A stretch of 64,000 nt of DNA from Siphonodentalium dalli. Taxonomy: Eukaryota; Mollusca; Scaphopoda; Gadilida; Siphonodentaliidae. Shown here one piece after another: positions 43,545 to 54,445 of this stretch. Both the position numbers and the translations under genes were made by a program. The stretch lies in NCBI GenBank assembly GCA_032622095.1, contig CP136063.1, positions 266,469,426-266,533,425 of the forward strand. The letters run 5' to 3'. Every line of letters starts with the position of its first letter. Within the stretch, counting starts at the first letter, position 1. The notes under the pieces were generated by a model. It did no database searches. It saw only the letters and a program-made list of their open reading frames with translations, and was not told the DNA's origin.

Positions 43545-46500
43545 GTATGAACTTTTTCTGCCTATGGACTCATCGTTTATTCTTACGTTGTGTAGTGGCT
43601 CATATTCTCAAATAGGTTTAATTAATCATAAAACTCTGAATTCAATGCAGGATGATGTCAACTGTTAAGGCCTAAACAAAAAATACGTTTGTTTCCGCTA
43701 ACCCGACCGACCCTATTTTAAACCGCCGACCCTAAACTTTTTATTGCCATTGCAAAAAAAAAACAAATTGGACCCAAAAAAAATAAAATTTATTTAAATT
43801 TTTTTTTTTTTTTAATTTAGGTCCCAATTCATATCATAACAAGATGCAAAACATTTATATATTTATATATATTGACATAAGAAATTTAAGTTTACAAAAA
43901 GATTTAAGTTTAACAGTTGGAATCATACTGTAAAGTATGTTTGGCTTTATCTAGCTTTCATCTGTGAAAACTTCAAATAAATTGAGTTCAGGTACGGTAT
44001 GTTATCATTCAGCGTTCAGACTTCAGTATTTCAATCAATTACTAGTACAGCACAGGAACATTAACAATTTGATCAAATCAACCTGGTTATCAAGTGGGAT
44101 CTCATAATACCAAATGAAAAATTAACATAGAGATTAGTACCATATATAGTCATTACTACCTTAATACATGTACATTGTTTCTGTACTACATGTACATGTA
44201 GGATTTCTGTATTACATGTACATGTAGTATATTATGTACGGTATGTGTCTCACTTGAATTTTATAAAATAGCCTATTTATGAATTGGAGTGATGATGGCA
44301 AGTCTAATTTCAAGCAGGATAAGGCTTCCGATAAGCATAATCCATAGAACCAAAAGATATCTGACAATAACTTATAAGCATTTCCAATCCATACATATAT
44401 AAAAAGTTCCAAAGTTATGCTTGAGAAACTTGATAAAATTGACCTCTCTGTAAAATTCTAAATACTGACTCAAAGAGCCTTAGATTAGATCTAAATGCAA
44501 TGGATTTTCAAATTTTTTCCAGGGGAAGAACCCCCACCATCATCAGGGGGTCACCCTTCCCAAACATTCCCCCGATCAGGCCTTCAGGTTATGCCTTCGG
44601 CATATCATTGCCCAAAAACAGGTGTCCCCAAAAAATACCTAGATCCTTCACTGAATGCGGAGAAGGTGGTGTTGTGAAGCCATCCTTAAGAGATCGGTAC
44701 AAGACGGTCACTCCAATATGTGAACAGTGCAGTGGTGCTGGACTGACTCCAGTTGTCGCCAGACCATATAGGAAATATTAGGATTATCAAAGACTATCTT
44801 AGTATATAGACTAGTATATATGTAAATATTAAAGCATATGTAAGATTGAATTGGAGTTTCTAGTTCCTCTGTCATCTGGGTTAACCTGATTGGGGATAAG
44901 AAGTGCATAGTTTGGGTTATTGACAAGTATTATACAGTTATTTTTAAAGATACTGAAAAAAAAAAAGTTAACAAAAAAAAAAAAGTTAAGCCTACCTACC
45001 TACCCTAATTTTTTTTAGCTCGTTAGCGGAAACAAAGGTATTATTTGTTTAGGCCTAACATGGGGCCAAAATAAATAGATGTGTTTGGGGTCTACCAAGC
45101 GACCCTCTAAAAAAATCACTGACTCAATTATTAGCTCACCTGAGACTAAGTTTCTGGCGGAGCTATAGTCATCACTCCTCGTCCAACCATTCGTCCGTCA
45201 AGAATCATCTTCTTCTCCAGAACCATAAGACCAATGGGTTCATATTTGGTGTGGATGTTCCCTAGGTGACTCACATTCAGATCTGTTCAAATGAGGTCAC
45301 CAGGTCAAATGGTTGCGAAGCTAGGATTATAACTCTTTCCCACCATGGTAATTCTTAAAACGACTTCTTAAGTTTCATTGGGCCGAATGGGTTCATATTT
45401 GGTATAAAGGGTCCTTGGGTGACTGTGGTTCAGATTTGTTCAAATGAGGTCACTGTCGAATGTGGGTGGAGCCAGTAACATAATCGAAAAAAAATTCAGT
45501 TTGAACTCCTTGTTCAATTTAACAAACAAAATTTTTTAATAGCTCAACTTTACTTTGTAAAGTTTGAGCTAGTGCCATGGCTTTGTCGTGCGTGTGTGCG
45601 TGATCCATCAAGAATTTCCTTTAGCACGGGCTACAGGTCGTACCTTTGGTCGGATCATTATGAAATTTGTCATGGCTGTTGACATTGATACTAGTATGTA
45701 GATGGGAACGAGTCATTTTGGGGTCATTCGGCAAAAAACATGGCCGCCAGTGGCCTTCTTGGATTTCAAAATTCAATCCATTAGCACGGGCTACAAGTCA
45801 TACTGTTCGTCTGATCATCATGAAATGGATGTTAATGTCATGGATGTTAATATTGATATGTAGATGGGGGAAATAGTCATTTTGGGGGTCATTCGGCCAA
45901 AAAACATGGCTGCCAGCAGCCATCTTGGATTTTACTCTTTGCATGACTAAATCCTTTGGCACGGGATGCAGGTCATAGCTTTGGTCGGATATTCATGAAA
46001 TTTGTCATGGATGTTAACAATGACATGTAGATGGGAACGAGTCATTTTGGGGTCATTCGGCCAAAAAACATGGCCACCAGCAGCCATCTTGGATTTTACT
46101 CTTTGCATGACTAAATCCTTTGGCACGGGCTATAGGTCGTACCTTTGGTTGGATCATTATGAAATTTGTCATGGCTGTTGACATGTAGATGGAAACGAGT
46201 CAAGCGGCCATCTTGGATTTCAAAATTCAATCCATTAGCACTGGCTACAGGTCGTACTGTTTGTCTGATTATCATGAAATTTGTCATGGATGTTATTACA
46301 TGTATTGACATGTAGATGGGAATGAGTCATTTTGGGGTCGTTCGGCCAAAAAACATGGCCACCAGCAGCCATCTTGGATTTTACTCTTTGCATGACTAAA
46401 TCCTTTGGCACGGGATGCAGGTCGTAGCTTTGGTCGGATATTCATGAAATTTGTCATGGATGTTAACAATGACATGTAGATGGGAACGAGTCATTTTGGG

Positions 46501-49136
46501 GTCATTCGGCCAAAAAAACATGGCCACCAGCAGCCATCTTGGATTTTACTCTTTGCATGACTAAATCCTTTGGCACGGGCTACAGGTCGTACCTTTGGTT
46601 GGATCATTTTGAAATTTGTCATGGCTGTTGACATGTAGATGGAAACGAGTCAAGCGGCCATCTTGGATTTCAAAATTCAATCCATTAGCACTGGCTACAG
46701 GTCGTACTGTTTGTCTGATTATCATGAAATTTGTCATGGTTGTTAATATTGACATGTAGATGGGAACGAGTCATTTTGACAAAAAACATGGCCACCAGCA
46801 GCCATCTTGGATTTTACTCTTTGCATGACTAAATCCTTTGGCACGGGCGACAGGTCATAGCTTTGGTTGGATCATTATGAAATTTGTCACGGCTGTTGAC
46901 ATTGACATGTAGATGGGAACGAGTCATTTTGGGGTCATTTGGCAAAAAAACATGGCCGCCAGCAGTCATCTTGGATTTTACTCTTTGTATGACTAAATCC
47001 TTAGGCACGGGCTACAGGTCCTACCTTTGGTCGGATCATGATGAAATTTGTCACGGCTGTTGACATTGACATGTAGATGGGAACGAGTCATTTTGGGGGT
47101 CATTCGGCAAAAAAACATGGCCGCCAGTGGCCATATTGGATTTCAAAATTCAATCCATTATCACGGGCTACAGGTCGTACTGTTCGTCTGATTAGAGATG
47201 GGCGGTATTGAAATTTCAATCTCGGTATCGGTAAATTTTCGTCGATTTAACTCGGTATCGGTACGGTAATCGGTATTGCTATTAAATTATAAGACCAAAG
47301 CAGATATTCCCGGTAAATTATTGTAATTCAAGTTTTTATCTGAACAATATACATGTATATATATGACCACGGTCCACGGATTTACTACATTCGTGACAAT
47401 ACCTAAATTAGGCAACAAAATGACCTACGCAATTAAGTAATATTCACACATCTCTTTGATGATTTACACGCATGTCGTCACACTGATTTGAAAAGAATGA
47501 GCATGACTACAATATTTTTTCGTGTCAATTTGATTTTCGTAACATTTCCATGAGTGAATAGAATTGTGAGTAGTAATCAGTGATCACAATTCACAAATTT
47601 ATGAACGTTTGCGCGATGTCATGAAAATAGGCAAACCGGCCATGACAATTTCCGAACTGCAGATGCCCAAACCAGCGGGTGGTTCATATTCTCCTCCTTG
47701 CAGCGTGATATACCATTCATGTATACAGTTTAAGAGTCCCTCTTATTATGCCCCCGACTTGAAGTCGGCGGGTATATAGTCGACGTCTCCGTCCGTCCGT
47801 ACTTCTGTACGTTGTACAAACATTTTGCATTATTGTTCAGCAACCGCTGGGCATATTTAGCTGATATTTGGTATGGTGATAGAGCAGCATGGGGGAACAG
47901 CTACATGCATAGCGTGGGTTTTGTCCACCCATTTTCACCAGAGTTATAGCCCTTTTTTTACTTAGAAAATTCAATTTTTTCCGTCCATACAAACATTTTG
48001 CATTATTGTTCAGCAACTGCTGGGCAGATTTAGCTGATATTTGGTATGGTGATAGAGCAGCATGGGGGAACAGCTACATGCATAGCGCTGGTTTCACCCA
48101 TTTTCACCAGAGTTATGGCCCTTTTTTTACTTAGAAAATTCAATTTTTCTCTTGTTTTTTGGGTTTCCAGATGATAGCGTGAGCTTTGGTGGTACGATTG
48201 CAAATTCCGTATTTTTGTGGATCAGTTATATGAAAATACATGTCAAGTGCGAATTTGGGTATGATCTGATGATTTTTGCCAGAGTTATGGCCCTTTTTTG
48301 GGTTTCCGGATCGCTTGTTTTGGGGTTTTTAGTCAACATTTCTGTACGAACTTCTTTTGGAATGGTCATATAGACCTCCTCGGATATCCGCAGTTTCGTC
48401 CATGCTTAATCCGAATTGCTACGGTCGGGGGCAAATGCCACGCGACAGCGTACCTCTTGTTTGTAGCAGGCAAGCTACCGGTTGCACATGGTGCCCAAGT
48501 GTTAATTTAAACATTGTTAATGGTAACAATGACATGTAAATGGGAACGAGTCTTTTTGGGGTCATTCGGCAAAAAAACATGGCTGCCAGTGGCCATCTTG
48601 GATTTTACTCTTTGCATAACTAGGCCTTTCAACTTTCCACATTCCTAATCACTCCATTGACTGTAACACAGGGGTGACAGGAAGCTCTCAGTATTATTTA
48701 GGGCATTACTGTACTTCGTACCCAACAGATTGAACACCATTACTAGTAAAGGTTGCATGTGCAAGGTTTTGGGACCATGCGCATGGGCCTGAGACACGGG
48801 AATATTATTTTCATGGCCTTGAATACTGAGTACTATAACCAGTTCCTCCTTGTCTTTGCAGCAAAAGTTTTTTGATTCTGGTGGTTATAACATGGCAAAA
48901 GCAAAGATATACTGAGTACTATAACTAGTTCCTCCTTGTCTTTGCAGCAAAAGTTTTTTGATTCTGGTGATTATAACATGGCAAAAGCAAAGATACAGAA
49001 TTCTAAAAAGCCACTTGCTCCATCAGAGAAACAGCTCCTAGAAGAATCCATTGGCGAAACTATCCCGACCCCAGAGAATCTTCCAAGGAAACCGTCCCTG
49101 TTACAAAGCAAACTAGCATCTGGTGCTCTCTCATAG
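43434..49136 (+). CDS. ENSA: Endosulfine family (ENSA/ARPP19), two C-terminal coding exons
   Basis: Exons 43434-43544 and 48948-49136 join in phase 0 to 99 residues plus stop. The family (ENSA/ARPP19) is small and intrinsically unfolded; phosphorylated by Greatwall/MASTL at the serine of FDSGDY, it inhibits PP2A-B55 and so supports mitotic entry. Visible: KAEEAKLKA-like helix ([14 protein letters not shown]), KRLQRG, the [12 protein letters not shown] core, and near the C-terminus a PKA-type site (PRKPSL). Vertebrate proteins are about 110-121 aa, so roughly 15-25 N-terminal residues, presumably in a first exon left of 43434, are missing; I found no convincing candidate. The 5.4-kb intron contains a Harbinger-like element, a satellite array and a duplicated copy of the acceptor plus exon start (48823-48908). 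ENSA and ARPP19 cannot be told apart outside vertebrates. Confidence 0.93.
43669..45055. mobile_element. 1.39-kb Harbinger-like TIR element in the ENSA intron
   Basis: Ends GGCCTAAACAAAAAATACG and CAAAGGTATTATTTGTTTAGGCC-type, flanked by TAA (43666-43668, 45056-45058); arms continue through TTTGTTTCCGCTAAC. CCTACCTACCTACCC lies near the right end. The interior is AT-rich without a transposase. Confidence 0.82.
45133..45480. repeat. Dispersed TTAGCTCACCTGAGAC repeat
   Basis: Same module as 35095-35640: GGAGCTATAGTCATCACTCC, GGTTCATATTTGGTGTGGAT, TTGTTCAAATGAGGTCAC in two tandem units. Confidence 0.85.
45540..47190. repeat. Satellite-like array, CATGGCCGCCAG / CACGGGCTACAGGTCGTA units
   Basis: About eight units of ~160-190 bp with GCCATCTTGGATTTTACTCT, GGCACGGGCTACAGGTCGTA, ATGAAATTTGTCATGG and AGATGGGAACGAGTCATTTT. 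It starts with AGCTCAACTTTACTTTGTAA. More units at 48520-48620 and 53090-53150. Short minus-strand frames (46111, 46561) repeat with it. Confidence 0.9.
47193..47330. mobile_element. Partial hAT-like MITE end in the array
   Basis: AGAGATGGGCGGTATTG followed by three ATCTCGGTATCGGTA-like repeats; interrupts a satellite unit. The other end is not seen. Confidence 0.5.
47745..48460. repeat. ATGCCCCCGACTTGAAGTCG repeat with two ~190-bp units
   Basis: Opens with TATGCCCCCGACTTGAAGTC and GTCCGTCCGT, then two units of CATTTTGCATTATTGTTCAG, GATAGAGCAGCATGGGGGAA, ACCAGAGTTAT-GCCCTTTTT; ends CGGTCGGGGGCAAATGCCAC. Reads as a dispersed element inserted into the satellite. Confidence 0.75.
48823..48908 (+). 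repeat. 86-bp duplicate of ENSA acceptor and exon start (altered FDSGGY)
   Basis: An 86-bp unit (48823-48908) repeats at 48909-48994 with only about two differences. Each unit has the pyrimidine-rich tract, the CTTTGCAG acceptor and the first codons of the last ENSA exon. If the upstream acceptor (AG at 48860-48861) were used, the frame from 48862 would read [17 protein letters not shown] and stop at TGA 48913-48915, changing the conserved Asp of FDSGDY to Gly and losing the PKA site. Confidence 0.9.
48948..49136 (+). CDS. ENSA: ENSA/ARPP19 terminal coding exon (FDSGDY, PKA site, stop)
   Basis: 189 nt: 62 codons and TAG. The acceptor CTTTGCAG ends at 48947. It begins [15 protein letters not shown], the invariant PP2A-B55 inhibitory core, and ends with [17 protein letters not shown], containing the PKA consensus. 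The 86 bp straddling its acceptor are tandemly duplicated immediately upstream. Confidence 0.94.
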   Translation, partial: QKFFDSGDYNMAKAKIQNSKKPLAPSEKQLLEESIGETIPTPENLPRKPSLLQSKLASGALS

Positions 49137-49890
49137 AGACGACGGAGCAAAGAGATGGATGAGCTTCTGATATTCATTTGATATCGAGCGGATGTTGGTC
49201 ATATCACGAGTATACATGATAACCCAAGTCAGCTTCTCAATTTTGTGTTTACCAGCCAAAACACTGCATGATCGTTTCAAGAGGTGGTAGCGAGAGTTCC
49301 AAAAGACCTATAAATGGCGGTGCCCAGATAGTCAAAATCTTAATTTTGTTGTCTGTTTTACTCTAATTGTGATTGAAAGTTTCGTTATGCAAGAAACTTG
49401 AGTTTTTGTGATGGGCTGGTTAACATCGAACTCTGTGTGTTTGTTGTGTATATCTTGACTCGTGTGTAATCATGACCTCCTAGTTTGGGCTACCCCAGCA
49501 TAAGTGTAATCATGACCTCCTAGTTTGGGCTACCCCAGCATAAGCGCAGCTCCTTGTATCATTTAATGCCTGTCATATGTAAGAATGCAAAGGTCTTTAT
49601 ATAAACAGAGTATTTTATTTAAAATCAACAGTTCAGCTGATCATGATATTTCTCTCTCAAGTAGAGCTCTAATTTGGTCACTTTTCAGGTCTCATATTGA
49701 GTAGTCATCATTTTTCATTTTGTTAATTTTCCTCCACTTTATAATTTTTTGTCAATATATCATCTGATGGAGATCGCAACAGACTGTACATTATAAGCCT
49801 AGTATTTGCAAAAAGTAACTGTTTATGACTATCTACATGTGTATGCAGTCTATGACAATTGGGAGTGAATTGGTAATGTTAACCCTTTCT
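49137..49890 (+). other. Probable ENSA 3' UTR and downstream
   Basis: No repeats of the window's families here. It includes a 40-bp tandem duplication (49464-49503, 49504-49543; GTGTAATCATGACCTCCTAG). I see no unambiguous AATAAA close behind the stop, so the transcript end is undefined. Confidence 0.45.
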
Positions 49891-49898
49891 ATACTATA

Positions 49899-50114
49899 TA
49901 CAGTAATGCCCTAAGTAATCGACCTCTTAACCACAGCAGAATTATGGGTAACTTTTCAGGATTTAGTCGGAAATATGGCTTGTTGCCATTCATCGGAAAG
50001 CTCTCCCGAGAGCTTTCCGATGACTGGCAACAAGCCATATTTCCGACTAAATCCTGAAAAGTTACCCATAATTCTGCTGTGGTAAAGAGGTTGATTACTT
50101 AGGGCATTACTGTA
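49899..50114. mobile_element. Foldback MITE, TA-flanked, third copy
   Basis: TACAGTAATGCCCTAAGTAA left, reverse complement right, centre CTCTCCCGAGAG. Best-conserved copy of the family. Confidence 0.88.
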
Positions 50115-50856
50115 GTACCCCTTGATGAGTAGTTCCCTTAGGAAATGTTCAGATAATAAGTTCAACAAACCACATTTTCAAGCATAGGTCGTGTGTTGAA
50201 CTTATTATCTGAACATTGCCCACCAATTAAATTAATATATATCCTTCTGCATTTGTATAATTTTTTTTGTCTATCTGTCATCTGCTTATATTTCCTGAAC
50301 ATCCCTCCAAATGAATAATAGACCATTCCAGTGTATATTTTTATAACAAGGTGGGGGAAATCCATTTAGTAAAGAAAGGGTTAATTTCAAATGAATTCAT
50401 TCATGGGCTAGAATTATTGCCCATCTTAAGTTCTCAACTATTTATGTAATTAAGGATGACTATGCCCTTTGATTCTCATTGGACCGTACCTTCCCGAAGC
50501 AAATATGATACAGTTAACCAGTTCACATGTTATCTATCATGATATATACATATTTCATGTTGTATTTGTTAGGGACAACATCTTATAAACTCTACATAAC
50601 CTACACTCGTATTCTTTCGTCAAACATTAAACAGAGAAAGAATATATTAATATATGTGAGAAATATGTACATATATTACCTTTATGTTCTTGTTGATCAA
50701 ACTTCATTTTGTGTTTTCCAAATTTATGACAAGTATAGCAATGAATTAGCATGTTAACCCTTTCTATACTAAATTCTCATTGACGATTAGATCCCTTATG
50801 AAATGTTCAGACAATAAGTTCAACAAATAACCATCTGAACATTCCCCACCTATTAA

Positions 50857-51185
50857 CCCTTTACCCAACAAAATGGCCAAAACCGACCAAATAAAGCTTC
50901 AACAGCCTAAAATATCTTTGGTCTGTCTCAATAACACCATACAAATATGGATATCATTGGAACCGGTTCATTGACCACATTGTGATAGTTACAGTTATGC
51001 CCTGTGCCAATGCATTCTCTTATATATGCGAGTTGACCATAGGTCGCCTCGCATATATAAGAGAATGCATTGGCCTAAAAAATGTGTTAAGCCAATGCAT
51101 TCTCTTATATATGCGAGGCGACCTATGGTCGACTCGCATATATAAGAGAATGCATTGGCACAGGGTCCTTCTGTTGGGTAAAGGG
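50857..51185. mobile_element. TTAA-flanked MITE, CCCTTTACCCAACA ends, two hairpin cores
   Basis: TTAA at 50853-50856 and 51186-51189. Same as 10689-11071 but with only ~12 bp between the two hairpins (51001-51076, 51089-51166). The two copies are over 90% alike outside the centre. Confidence 0.88.
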
Positions 51186-51289
51186 TTAATATGAATCATT
51201 CTGCACATGTAATATCAGTTTTCTGTCTGTCGTCTGCTCATTTTATCTGAACACCCCTCCAAATGAATAATAGACCATGCTGATGTATA

Positions 51290-51565
51290 CTTTTTTGACT
51301 GATTGGGAGAATCCATTCAGTACTGTAAAGGGAGTGCACTCTGTTGAAAAATCCTTTCAGAAGAATAGACCGTTCCAACGAATACTTTTATGACTGATTG
51401 GGAGAATCCATTCAGTATTGTTAAGGGAGTGCACTCTGTTGGAAAATCTCTTCAGAAGGATAGACCTTTCCAACGAATACTTTTTATGACTTATTGGGAG
51501 AATCCATTTAGTATAGAAAGGGTTTATGACTGATTGGGAGAATCCATTTAGTATAGAAAGGGTTA
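51290..51565. repeat. GACTGATTGGGAGAATCCAT local repeats
   Basis: Four to five units with TTGGGAGAATCCATTCAGTA and GGGAGTGCACTCTGTTG, lengths varying from ~45 to ~120 bp. Confidence 0.75.
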
Positions 51566-51681
51566 ACTGAATACCTGCTGATGGGTAGTGACTTGATTCC
51601 CATTTATTCATTTGTAGAGTTATTCAGCTGGTTATCTCAACAGAATTAGGTTGCTTGTTGAACATATTAGCTGAATGTCTA

Positions 51682-51832
51682 CAAGCCTTGAAATAGTGTG
51701 TCTGCCATTTGCAGAATGAGGTCCCCATAGGGTGAAGTTGGTGATGCTAGCCTGCTATGCGGGGTAGCATCACTAAATTCACCCTCTGGGGACCTCATTC
51801 TGCAAATGACAGACACACTATTTCAAGGCTTG
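51682..51832. mobile_element. 151-bp single-hairpin hAT-type MITE with exact 8-bp duplication
   Basis: CAAGCCTTGAAATAGTGTGT left, reverse complement right, one long hairpin with CTGCTATGCGGGGTAGCA centre. Target duplication AATGTCTA at 51674-51681 and 51833-51840. This is one end-hairpin of the 430-bp family as an independent element. Confidence 0.92.
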
Positions 51833-52047
51833 AATGTCTAAACAAATTAATGAATGGGAATCTACGTGGTGTTTCTCAGCCAGTTGTGAACTTATATTAT
51901 AAGAGGATCCATAGAAATGTAGAATTTGAAAGTATATATTCAGAAATTAATGGGAAAAATCCATATTTCTTTCATAAATGAATTGGTTGACCATTTTTAG
52001 CTCAACCTAAACAAAGTCAAGTTTGAGCTATTGCCATGGGTTGGTCG

Positions 52048-52929
52048 CAGACCTGTTTACTTTCAAAATTGGAAATAGTGAGATTTGTCCTCAGAAATTG
52101 GGAGATTTAGTGAAACAATAGGGATTTTTTTTTCGATGTCAGTATCATGGAAAAAAACTTCATATTTTTCATTTAAATGTCATATAGACCGATTGTTGCA
52201 TTTGGTTTGCATCTGCCATAATTAACGGCCTTGACACCGACTTGACGAGTGTCTCTAAAATCACTGAATCATTCATTCAATCATTGGGAATAAAATTACG
52301 ATTTTCCGGTTATGGATCATGTTTTACTTAGAACACAGCAATGCAACGATTCAAACTATATATTTGCACACTATAAAATGGTGCTCTCTGATAATTTTGT
52401 AGCCAAATATATTCAGTAACATCGGTGAATTTAATTTTTAAAGAGAGCTCGCATTGACATAAACAAAATACCGCAAAGACGGAAATGGAACTTTTCACCG
52501 ACACAAAAACAAACAAAAAGTTTAAATCGGCAATATAATAATTTGAGTCGGCAGTTTTAAAGAAGTCGGTTGGGACAAGCAGAAACCAACACTTTATTAA
52601 GTGTGGCCAAAAAGGAAGGCTTCTTGTTTGATATATCATAATCCTTGTCTGGAAATTGAAGACCGCATTTACTTACTCAACTCTGTTAAACAAAAGGAAG
52701 TCGACGTTAATCGGGTTGTGTCAACATTTTGCCACTGTTTGACTCGCTGGCGATATATTCCTAATAGATTTGTAACACTATAGCATGCATGGCTTATTGC
52801 TTGCAACAGCCGTCGGCTATTTTTGGTTTTATCTTTTAATCGGGAGATTTCGTTTCCCGATCGGGACCACAGAAGAAATGACACAAAATCGGGAGACTCC
52901 CGCCGAAATCGGGAAAGTAAACGGGTCTG
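52048..52929. mobile_element. 882-bp non-autonomous hAT element with exact 8-bp duplication
   Basis: Ends CAGACCTGTTTACTTTC and GAAAGTAAACGGGTCTG; target duplication GTTGGTCG at 52040-52047 and 52930-52937. Subterminal GGGAGA/AATCGGGAGA motifs. It hit a copy of the AGCTCAA..GTTTGAGCTATTGCCATGG repeat. No transposase identified. Confidence 0.92.
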
Positions 52930-53149
52930 GTTGGTCGTCCATCAACTATTTCTTTAATAGCACACCATACAGGTCACAGCTCTCATCCAATCAATACCAA
53001 TCTACATATGGATCTTCCGGGTGACCTTTAGATGGGAGATTACTGTTTTTTTCTTCGAATTTTGTTTTAAAAAAACATGGCGCGCCACTGCTGCCAGTGG
53101 CCATCTTGGATTTTACTCTTTGTATGACTAAATCCGTTGGCACACCCTG

Positions 53150-54440
53150 CGAATTTTGACATTTGGTTTCTAATTGGACCTTGAATCTTTAATTTGCTAT
53201 TATGATAAGATTATAACTGTATAACATCCTGCTGTTGATTTAAAACATAGATGACACAATGAGTTATATTAAAAAAAAAACGAAATTTGCTTTAAAATTG
53301 CACATGAAGTGTTATGTGTTGTCTATTTGAAATATCATTATGTCAGCGCTACTATTGTGTTTTGGAGTGAATACATGTATGCGTGATGTATATTTTAAAC
53401 ACTATTGTCATGAAATGAATACTCACTCATTAGTTTGCATCATTCACTTTATTTTTGTTGATCATGAAATAATATAGAAATAAGATTTGTGATTTTCACA
53501 GTGCTGTTTTTTTTGTACACAGGAAGCAACCCTTGAAACCGGCATTTATCTTGCCTTAGAATTGCATGAAATTCTGTATTGGCTTCCACACCTTTTTGAA
53601 TGGCATCGCCTTTTGTCATAGCTAATTTTGAGGGCTGCAGGAAGTTTATAAGAAGTTAAATAATATATAATATTGCTTTGGCCCTCAAACAAAAATGAAA
53701 TGTGGGTCAACAATTTTATGTTTCCTAAAATGAAATTTGGTTGGCAGTAGAAAATGGTATCATGCCCCATTTCATGCACCTGATAGATAATTTATTATGC
53801 ATACTGGAGTAAATTTTAATGCAATTAAATGCTGTTTTATCATGAATTTCAGAAAGGATTAATGAATAGAGAGGACAATTAAATATAGCATCATTTTCGA
53901 TGGTCACAAAAAAGCATCAATTGAAAATCGGAAGAGTATTTGTTTTTTGCAATGTCAGTCAGCCACTTATGATAACAAATACCTTCAGGCTATTATGTGT
54001 TCCGACAAATCCAGTTCTTCGAATGTATTAAATAATGTGAAATTCACAGAAAGGTGCCACTGGCAATGCCATTTTCAGGACCATCCAACTGAATTGAATA
54101 TTAACATTCTGTCATTGAAAAGTATTTTGTTTGTGCTTTTTTTTCTTTTCTCACTGATCAGAAACCACATTGTTGAGCCTTTCTCTGTGTTATGTGTTGC
54201 TATTATATGCTTCTGTTTAATCTATAAGTTGGGCTGAGTCAAAGTGCTTGTGTGTTCATAGTGTTCATAAATATAAAGGTGTTTACAGTCACATGCGGCA
54301 TGTCATCAACGTTTTATTTGTTTGACGCTGAACTAGATCAGACATCATTGATGTTTCACATGGCTAGCTTTCAAGCATTGTAACGAAAGCGTCTCAGCCA
54401 AGAATAGGACTGTGTTGTAATAAGTTCCCTAGTGGGATGC
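53150..54440. other. No recognised feature
   Basis: AT-rich, no dispersed family seen. The frame at 53947-54237 ends in a hydrophobic stretch but has no family features. Confidence 0.45.
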
Positions 54441-54445
54441 GTTAA

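Noticed and set aside
53947-54237. 96-aa frame with hydrophobic C-terminal stretch
   Set aside because: No conserved features or splice context; AT-rich DNA readily yields such frames.
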